NCBI RefSeq assembly: GCF_010093535.1
Contig: NW_022985188.1
Span: 439,686-503,685, forward strand
Length of the DNA stretch: 64,000 nt
Reading direction: 5' to 3'
From: Lindgomyces ingoldianus
Lineage: Eukaryota; Ascomycota; Dothideomycetes; Pleosporales; Lindgomycetaceae
Part shown: positions 57,446 to 64,000 of the stretch, one piece after another
Layout: every line of letters begins with the position of its first letter
How positions within the stretch are numbered: the first letter of the stretch is position 1
Position numbers and translations under genes: made by a program
Notes under the pieces: model-generated
Database searches by the model: none
Seen by the model: the letters and a program-made list of their open reading frames with translations, nothing else
What the model was told of the DNA's origin: nothing

Positions 57446-58972
57446 ATGTCTACAATGCCCGAGTCTGCGCCAATTTCAAAATCAGCTAGCAGGAGGACTG
57501 AAACACCAGAAGTCAACGCCGGAGACAGGCCGCAAATTCCTGCCCCTCTTCCACACCACCATGGACCTGGCATCGCGGACTCAACTCCAGCAGCCATCCT
57601 CCCACCCACATTAACACCAGCAACAACCACGAGGCAGTCGGTCTCGCTAGGGGCGCTCTCGACGCTCTGGAGAGGGAGCAACACCCCCACGACTGGCCCT
57701 CACACTAGCAGCAACCGCAACCCGCAGCCCGACACACCCATCCCGTCCATCATCACCCACGCGCCCTTCCCTGACATACAAGTCCCTCCTGAGCTTGCGA
57801 CAAGTACAGGCTCGTTGCCGAGTACGACAACGACGCTGACGAACACGCTCCCGCCCACACATTCCGCCGCCCTGCGCGCCCTCAATGCGCCCGCATTCCA
57901 GTCCGCCGCCTCGTCGAACGCCAAAAACAAGTCTGCAAAGTCGACTTCGAGTCGGACGACGCTGTCGAGCCAGCCGGTTGTTGTGCGAACATACTCAGGT
58001 TCCCGCCACAGCTCGAGGCCGTCATCTGCATTGACTTCACCTCGCTTGTTCCCCAGCATGACCGGCCATGCGTCGCAGACTCCCTCCGCCTTGTCGGCAG
58101 GGCTGGCTGGTAGGAGTGAGGGCTTGCCATCGGTAGACGACTTCTCCTTCTCGGCCATTCTCCGAGCAGTTGACCCGGAGATTCGAGACGCAATTGATGC
58201 CATTGCAGAGATCTGCGCCAGGAGCAGACTAAGTCTGGCAGACGAGTACGATGCACACCTTCCTCCACAAGGAGAGATCACCGGGGCAGGGCCTGGCTGG
58301 CCCTCGGGCATGGGGACTCTTGTAGGGAGGGGTCGGATATCCAGAGTTGGCCAAGGGTGGTCGGCAGGGGAGAACACGCTGACGGCTGTCCCCGAGGCCA
58401 GCAGCTCTAGTGAGAGGCTGGCCGGGGAAAGTCGAGGGAGTGTGGCAGGTAGCGGCGGAAAGACGAAGAGGAGTCGGTCAGCATATGGAAGTCTCAAAAG
58501 CGTCATTAGCGGTGGAAGTGGAAAGAGGAAGGCTGATGCTTCTCAAGAAGAAGAGGAGAAACCGCATATCCCACACTGGGCTGTCCATGCGTCCTCTTCA
58601 GCATCAGCCCGCCCTTCTATCACCCTCATCGCCGCTCCTCAAGCATCAAAGCAACTCTCCCTCGACATCTCGTCTACCATTACAGAAGTTCTGCCTGAGG
58701 ATGATCCCGAAGCACCCGCTGAGCTTGCAGATCCTAAACCAGGGCCATTACACCGCCGACATACTTCCGCCACTAGCATCCCTCACCCACGTACACGGTC
58801 AACTACGTTGTCGTCAATAGCATCATGGATACCTTGGCACCGTGCTCCAGACCTGGAATCTGGTGATTCTTCATCAGAATTGACAAGAGCCGAAGCGAGA
58901 CTGAGAGAGATGCTCATGTCGGCTCAAAATCCGGGCATGGGGAAAGGGAAAGCCCCAGTCAACATGGCCTAA
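57446..58972 (+). CDS. Ser/Thr/Pro-rich fungal protein of unknown function
   Basis: Single-exon frame of 508 residues from the ATG at 57446 (another ATG at 57455). Mostly low-complexity, rich in Ser, Thr, Pro and Ala, without a signal peptide or membrane helix. One ordered, probably conserved block lies in the middle: PSVDDFSFSAILRAVDPEIR followed by DAIDAIAEICARSRLSLADEYDAHLPPQG (bases about 58120-58270), which looks helical. A second is SSIASWIPWHR near the C-terminus, with a final helix LTRAEARLREMLMSAQ. Base composition is GC-rich and codons favour C, as in the genuine genes here. No family name can be given. Confidence 0.7.
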   Translation: MSTMPESAPISKSASRRTETPEVNAGDRPQIPAPLPHHHGPGIADSTPAAILPPTLTPATTTRQSVSLGALSTLWRGSNTPTTGPHTSSNRNPQPDTPIPSIITHAPFPDIQVPPELATSTGSLPSTTTTLTNTLPPTHSAALRALNAPAFQSAASSNAKNKSAKSTSSRTTLSSQPVVVRTYSGSRHSSRPSSALTSPRLFPSMTGHASQTPSALSAGLAGRSEGLPSVDDFSFSAILRAVDPEIRDAIDAIAEICARSRLSLADEYDAHLPPQGEITGAGPGWPSGMGTLVGRGRISRVGQGWSAGENTLTAVPEASSSSERLAGESRGSVAGSGGKTKRSRSAYGSLKSVISGGSGKRKADASQEEEEKPHIPHWAVHASSSASARPSITLIAAPQASKQLSLDISSTITEVLPEDDPEAPAELADPKPGPLHRRHTSATSIPHPRTRSTTLSSIASWIPWHRAPDLESGDSSSELTRAEARLREMLMSAQNPGMGKGKAPVNMA

Positions 58973-59680
58973 ACTTTCTCCGAAGGGTTTCTAACATATA
59001 TTGCGTACATTTTGGTGGATTGCAATCTAGTTACAACTATACCCGACGTAAAAGAAGGAGGCGTACCAATTTTTTTTTTTGGAAATGGCTGATGGTGCGG
59101 TATCACTGCGAGCAACGGAAACGAACGGGACGGGATTTGGTGTCATGTTTCGGACTACAAATGGGTTGAACATGGATGGATGAGTCACGACTCACGTTTC
59201 ACGCATAACGACACATGGATGATGTATACTAGTAACGAACCGAAATGAGGGACTGGAGGGGATTTACATCAATTCTCCTTTGCGTATTAAGGCAACTTGG
59301 GAACAGAAGGGGCGAGAATCAGAGGACAATTTGGTTTGCACTAAGATATCACGATTCATGACTTACGTAGGCTTCACGCATAACGACGCTTGGATGATAG
59401 AAACTAGTAACGAATTGAAACGACCGTTTAGAGATCCAACTAAATCTGTCTTTTGGTGAGAATAACATGATTAATGTGATGCACGGCACCTTTCTCATGA
59501 CCTGATGGCCGGGCACTTACAAATCACGTGTTTTCCTAGTGTCCTCCTAGTGTCTCAGATTATTCTTCCCACATCAGACGTCATACCTTTGCCACTCCAA
59601 GACTCTCCCATACTTCCGAATAGAACATCATCAGTCTTCGTCCCGACGTCATGGATTTGGACTTCTCTCTCCTCCCTGAG
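58973..59680. other. Intergenic with a direct repeat
   Basis: 3' flank of the Ser-rich gene. Includes the repeat pair described separately; no gene seen. Confidence 0.5.
59184..59423 (+). repeat. Degenerate direct repeat pair of about 65-70 bases
   Basis: Copies 59184-59249 and 59352-59423 share TTCACGCATAACGAC, TGGATGAT and ACTAGTAACGAA in order, with differences that are largely C-to-T or G-to-A. They lie in the 3' flank of the Ser-rich gene. Confidence 0.6.
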
Positions 59681-60645
59681 CCAACCCTGCCTGGTATCCC
59701 TTCACTGTATACGTTGCTTGGACGATATTACACGGAATGCTGACCAACATCAGGAAAGCTACCGTGACCGTTACCTAGAATGCAGCCCATTCCATCATGT
59801 TCCTTCGGTCGGTCGCGAGCTGTTTCCAATTCCGCGGTTTCGCCGGAAGGACTCCACTAGGCCTCCAGCTTTTCCCTCCAGTACGGGTACCTGGCAAGGT
59901 CCAAATTGCGCTCCTGACAGCATCCGCCGAGGCCGTAGAATGCCTGTTGCTTCCCCTTAGCAACCACCTCTTTCGTGGGTAGATCTCCGAAAGGAAAAAG
60001 CAAGTTGAGTGTATCGAGAGCGTCATGCAGAACGTCCATGGGTATTGGACATGCGCCTGTCTTCAGGTGATTTAGCAAGCATATTTTATGCTCGTATATT
60101 GTCAAAATCTGCTGCTAGGAATCCAATATTAAATGATCCGTGAGATGATTCGTCCAAGCCAAATTCATACCACAGACATTGACAAGGTACGCAGCAGTGA
60201 AAGTTCCTTCCGCTTTCGACCTTTCTTTGACTCCTTGTGTTGCAAGGGTACTTATGAACTGATTCTGAACGAATTAGTTTAGTGAAACACCCACCGGCCA
60301 ATCGAGCGGTTTTTCATCTGGACACGTTGGCCCCACCGCGATGGCAGAGGAATTAACGTTAATGTTGAGCCATATTCGGACGGAAGCTCTAATGAGCGTC
60401 GCATAGCCTTCTGATCGACATTTAAGAACTGCTGGAATAGAGCTTGAAGAACTTCTGATAGGAGCTGCGAACCACTGTCCTTTAATGTTTTGACCAGCCT
60501 GGGAGTATCACTCACTGTTCCAACAGCAAACAGGTGGTCTCGTTGTCGTAGTTGGGTGCCTGAATGTTCGAGGTATGAAAAGAACACGGCAAACATGCGT
60601 CCATCGAAGCCATTAAAAGCCAGGCAGGAACCTAGCCAAATCGTC
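59680..60645 (-). pseudogene. Broken gene of a fungal family with a C-terminal membrane anchor
   Basis: Read on the minus strand in pieces: IWLGSCLAFNGFDGRMFAVF and LRQRDHLFAVGTVSDTPRLVKTL (60279-60640), MDVLHDALDTLNLLFPFGD then KQQAFYGLGG and LARYPYWREKL (about 59860-60060), then LATDRRNMMEWAAF, a TAG stop, and VTVTVAFLMLVSIPCNIVQ with TYTVKGYQ (59680-59830). The order 'DTLNLLFPFGD ... FY.L ... YWRE.L ... W..L..D.RN..EW..FW.T......L.....TVYSVKGY' is that of a common, functionally uncharacterised fungal protein family ending in one membrane helix. At least two frame changes and a TGG-to-TAG type stop show it is dead. The N-terminal part is missing or unrecognised. Confidence 0.6.
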
Positions 60646-61001
60646 CTAACGAGTTCATACCTTTCCTAAGTTAAGAGACTCTGCTGGTCTTTCGATAATT
60701 TCTAGTTTGAGATGAGTGTAGCCATGCTGTTAAGATAGATATTCGATTTTAAAAGTAAAGACTAAGGAAATATAGGGAGGGTCTTGGACTTAGGCTGCGA
60801 TTTGTACTAGATACGCTTTTTGTGTAGTTTCCAGCTGATTCTAGCCTTGAGACGAGGCTCAAGATGAAAACCTTTCATCTCGCACCTCGCACTTCACACC
60901 TCACACCACGTTTTCGGCCTTATTAGATAAAGAAAACTTAAAGATCTTTCCATTTTCTCTCATTAGGTTGGTTCTTAAACCACTCCTTTTTAGCGCCATC
61001 C
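60646..61001. other. Intergenic, no gene seen
   Basis: Lies between two decayed genes; contains CTCGCACCTCGCACTTCACACCTCAC-like short repetitions around 60879-60905. Confidence 0.45.
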
Positions 61002-63152
61002 ATGTCTTCAATGATCCGAACTCGGGCCTTGCGAAAGGAGTTCGTTGTTGATAATCTACGGAAGCCTGACCTAATCGCCCCAAGCCACGAGCCATCCAGA
61101 GTGCTTCCACCTAACAACGTATTACCCAATCTTGAGGCAGTGTCTCAGCGACCTCGACTTCCGTCTTCATCGGAGAGCCCGATCAAAGACAAGAAGCAGG
61201 AACTCGTGGCCCAAGTTCAAGTAGCATCAACCGACCCAATGCAACAATCTTAGGTTTCAATCCGTCCGAAATTGTCTTCCCGTCCAACAGCGTCCGGAAA
61301 GTATTTGGTATCAAGACTCGGAGTCGTAAGCTCCAGCCGCAAAGTACTAAGGAACGCGACCCCCGATCTCTCAGCAATGTTGACATCCTTCTACACAATC
61401 TAACTACCTCAAACCCCCCCGAACTCGGTACCTCATCACGAATCTATAATACCGATTCGATCACAACCCCTGGCCTAGCCGGGCTAGAAAGTTCCCCACT
61501 TCCTTCGAATCCTCAACTACCCTCAATACGCATACAAAAAAACCCATATAGCGGAAGATAGCTGCTTCAGCAACATATCAAAAAACTCCCCTAGCATATA
61601 TTGTCTAGATAATGGAAACGTTTTCATCGGAAAGCTCAGGAGATGCCGCCACCAACCTCAATGGACGAGGAATGGCACAAAGTTCGGAACCGTTTAGTCA
61701 CAGACCTACAGCAGGCCATTAAATCGTTCCGGAGTTCAATACGTCGACAGGACACCGTTATCGAGCCCGAACTATGTATGGCCGGGGAGAGCGATGATAA
61801 ATCTGAGACTGTGCAGCTAAAGCCCATCATATTGAATTCGGTGTGGAAGCAAATTTGCAAGAAAAAAGTCCAAAAGCCTATAAATGAACTAGCCTATCTT
61901 GATGAACTGACTAAGGGAAGAGTTGAAGTCCATCTCCGTGCACCGAGATTTGCAGGGCGCCTCCAATCAAATCCAGAAACAGAATCTGGACCCTCACCCG
62001 TCGCTCATAGTACCGCGAAAGTTTACGTACTTCTTCCAGACAAATTTTCGCCACATGGATTCTCCGCAAGTTGCATGCAGGTGGGGTGTACTTCGCGCGA
62101 AGAAGCGGTTGCCGAACGTCCGTGGATCATCGAGGGTCTTATCCGTGTCGACAGGGAGATATATGCACTTACCACTGCTCATCCAATCTTCGATGCAATC
62201 TCGTACGGAGATGACTCTGTGAGCGAATTATCTGCATCAGAGTCGAGTTCTTCATCTAGCTCCGATCTATCTGGTCCTAACAATTCTCCTCCTTTGGAAT
62301 TTCCAAGAGGAACTCGACTTACCAACGTTTCTGAGACGCAACCCCACACAGCTCAGAGGAGCGAAGAGTCTTCGAGGTGGTCATTGGCTGCTCTAGGTCC
62401 TGTGAACTACGCTAGCCGATCCAGTTTGTCCGGATTAGGAGACTACGACTTCAGCACGACTGAGAGTTACTTTGCGCTCGTACAATTAGACCGGAGGGGA
62501 GATGTACTGTACAATTTTTACGAGTCTCCGGGAAATCCCCAGTCAGAATTTTGCACTATTAAGAGTATCTCCTCAGATTTTACTGGTGGAGAAGTGCTCA
62601 TGATCTGCTCACCAGCCGATGTTAGGCCGGGATATTTACTTGATGGATCGGCATTATTTATGAACAGAATGAGCGTCTTTCATACCAAAAAGATTCAAAC
62701 TCAAGTCCCCTTTGGTAGGTGACCCTCCACATTCAAAGGAGTTTCTAGCCAGCACTATGGCACACGAGGGGCATTCTGTTAGCTAACCACACATAGAAAT
62801 CAGCGTGTCTGGTACCTGGGTTGTCTGCGGCGGGAGCTTGCTTAGAATGATTATCGCGGTATATGAGTGCGAGGCATACGTTCATATGCTACCAGTCGAT
62901 CAAATAATCCGAAGCATCCAATCACTCGTGTCCAAGAACGGCCGCAAAGCTTTAGTCGACCTTGCAGTCAGGAACCTTCCCAGGATACAGTATGACCAAG
63001 AAGGTGAAATCACGGTGGTAAGCCCCTCACTTCCTAGAGCTCAAGCAGAGAAGCCTCATGTCTCTTCCACTGATGCTCAGCCGCCTCCAACAAAAACGGC
63101 AGAGGGAGAAAAGACGGGAATAGAGACGGGAATAGAGATACCAAATCTCTGA
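61002..63152 (+). pseudogene. Trypsin-fold fungal protein, probably decayed
   Basis: The main open part is 61643-62714 joined to 62797-63152 by an 82-base intron (donor GTAGGT, branch GCTAAC, acceptor CATAG). Its C-terminal half looks like the divergent trypsin-like domain of many fungal proteins: KVYVLLPDKFSPHGFSASC, SYFALVQLD, GGEVLMICSPADVRPGYLL and, after splicing, ISVSGTWVVCGGSLLRMIIA with YVHMLPVDQIIRSI. The usual GDSG serine motif reads SVSG, so the aspartate side is lost. Upstream, 61002-61640 reads as the same protein but with a one-base shift near 61250 and three stops (61559, about 61601, about 61616) of TAG/TAA type. Either a real gene starts at 61643 (476 residues) or the whole is a pseudogene; I favour decay. 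Confidence 0.55.
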
Positions 63153-63159
63153 ATTTAAG

Positions 63160-64000
63160 AGGCCTGCGGCTTATAGGTGTCCTTGTTGCAAGGTGTGTGT
63201 TCGCTTCCTGCCTTGGTCTAGTAAGTCAGCTCCCTTACTCTCTCCATTCGAAAAACCCGTTAATGGCAGATAGGGTAACACGATGGTTCCTACAATAGCC
63301 CCGAAGATATCAGATGAGTTTGATGATCTACGTAATATTGGATGGTACTGTTCTGCGAATCTACTAGCGGCGAGCACAATGGAGCCGATCTTTGACTTAA
63401 TGGACACTTGGTTCTCGCCTAAATGGATCCTCCTATTGCGTGTGGTGTTTCTAGTGGCCGGGTGGATGGTATCAGGGTTTGCACGAACATCCACTATCTT
63501 GATCGTAGGCAGATTAATTTCTGGGGTGGGAGTGGCCGGGGGTCTGAACGGAATCTCTCACCTTCTGGCAATCGCGGTTCCGCCACCTGTACTTGAAAAG
63601 CACTGTAACTTCTTGATGGGCATGTCATACGAACTCTCTCGGATTGGAGGATTGTTGTAGGCACTCTATGAACCTAAGTGGAGATCCTGAGCTTACGTCG
63701 TTCTAGTTTTGGAGCCGCGCTTGCCGATTCCCTCAAATGGCGCTGGTGTTTCTACCTTATTTCCGGCTTTATGTTACTTGTACCCATATTTGCGATTCCC
63801 CTGCTTGAAGACTCAAGAGTTGTACAAGGCCGATGGCCAAACTTCTGGAAAATTCAACACTTGTTGGCTATATTGTCTTCTTTACCCACAATTTGCTTGC
63901 TTCTTGCTATGCATTGGGGTATCCGGGATGGCTGGGGAGCCGCAAAAGTGATCTCATTGTTTGCTCTTGCTGGAATATACCTTACATTTCGTTTCCTTTA
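63160..64000 (+). CDS. MFS transporter, drug-efflux (DHA14-like) type, 3' partial and 5' end unclear
   Basis: Exons ending at 63220, then 63274-63656 and 63707-64000 join in frame through introns of 53 and 50 bases (donors GTAAGT and GTAGGC). The joined product reads LVARCVFASCLGLGNTMVPT, APKISDEFDDLRNIGWYCSA, LIVGRLISGVGVAGG, then GGLFFGAALADSLKWRWCFY, the plan of helices 1-6 of DHA14-type major facilitator pumps (usually LDNTIV..AIP.I...F.....VGWY and LLGG....WRWCFYIN). Some landmarks are altered (GNT for LDNT, and the usual YLLT changed). The first exon overlaps the end of the preceding frame, and no ATG was found for it after an in-frame TGA near 63073, so the gene may be damaged or start in an unseen exon. 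It continues past the window. Confidence 0.7.

Overview
The window is nuclear DNA of a filamentous ascomycete (Pezizomycotina). The evidence is short introns of about 46-70 bases with GTAWGT-type donors and CTAAC/CTGAC branch points, fungus-specific families (GH72 glucanosyltransferase, NADP-mannitol dehydrogenase, LaeA-like methyltransferase, SAT4/rhodopsin-domain membrane protein, DUF3431), and an AT-rich block whose C-to-T/G-to-A decay looks like repeat-induced point mutation (RIP). A leotiomycete-like fungus would fit, but the class cannot be fixed from sequence alone. Exon structures were worked out by eye from splice signals and reading-frame continuity.

Layout. 0-19.3 kb is mostly ordinary gene space: the C-terminal end of a TPR/ZZ-finger protein; a four-pass membrane protein; the Tlg1/syntaxin-6 SNARE divergent from a METTL25-type methyltransferase; a secreted pepsin-fold protein lacking its second catalytic motif; a GPI-anchored GH72 transglycosylase; a six-exon LaeA-like methyltransferase; an unrecognised protein; mannitol dehydrogenase; and an expansin-like protein.

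20.5-28.0 kb is the most interesting part. A secreted glucoamylase gene (GH15 catalytic domain plus CBM20 starch-binding domain) is split by a 5.5-kb insertion made of three elements nested in one another: a short hAT-type element (8-base target duplication CCGTCAGC), inside it a longer hAT element of the same family in the opposite orientation (8-base duplication TCCTTGTA, with a recognisable but decayed transposase C-terminus), and inside that an LTR-type element (5-base duplication CAGCG) that also holds a 540-base assembly gap. The glucoamylase itself carries three in-frame stops and a frameshift, so it is a pseudogene.

28.4-39.2 kb holds a SAT4-type membrane protein, a DUF3431 protein, a relic of a Ser/Thr-rich membrane protein, ceramide glucosyltransferase, and the histone H3K56 acetyltransferase Rtt109 divergent from an RNase III-fold mitochondrial ribosomal protein (mL57 type). 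41.2-48.1 kb holds a very long Ser/Pro-rich single-pass protein, a 368-base MITE and a membrane-anchored pepsin-fold pseudoprotease. 50.5-57 kb holds the CAF-1 large subunit, a relic-rich gap with a Tc1/mariner remnant, and the meiotic endonuclease SPO11 (eight exons, one apparent GC-AG intron). 57.4-64 kb has a Ser-rich protein followed by a decayed accessory zone: a broken gene of a C-terminal-membrane-anchor family, a trypsin-fold relic and the 5' part of a drug-efflux-type MFS transporter that runs off the window.

No operon-like system or secondary-metabolite cluster was found. The functional links visible are cell wall and carbohydrate enzymes (GH72, expansin, glucoamylase, mannitol dehydrogenase), membrane trafficking and lipid (Tlg1, glucosylceramide synthase), and chromatin/meiosis (Rtt109, CAF-1, SPO11), most of them in conserved-looking gene space separated by transposon-derived gaps.
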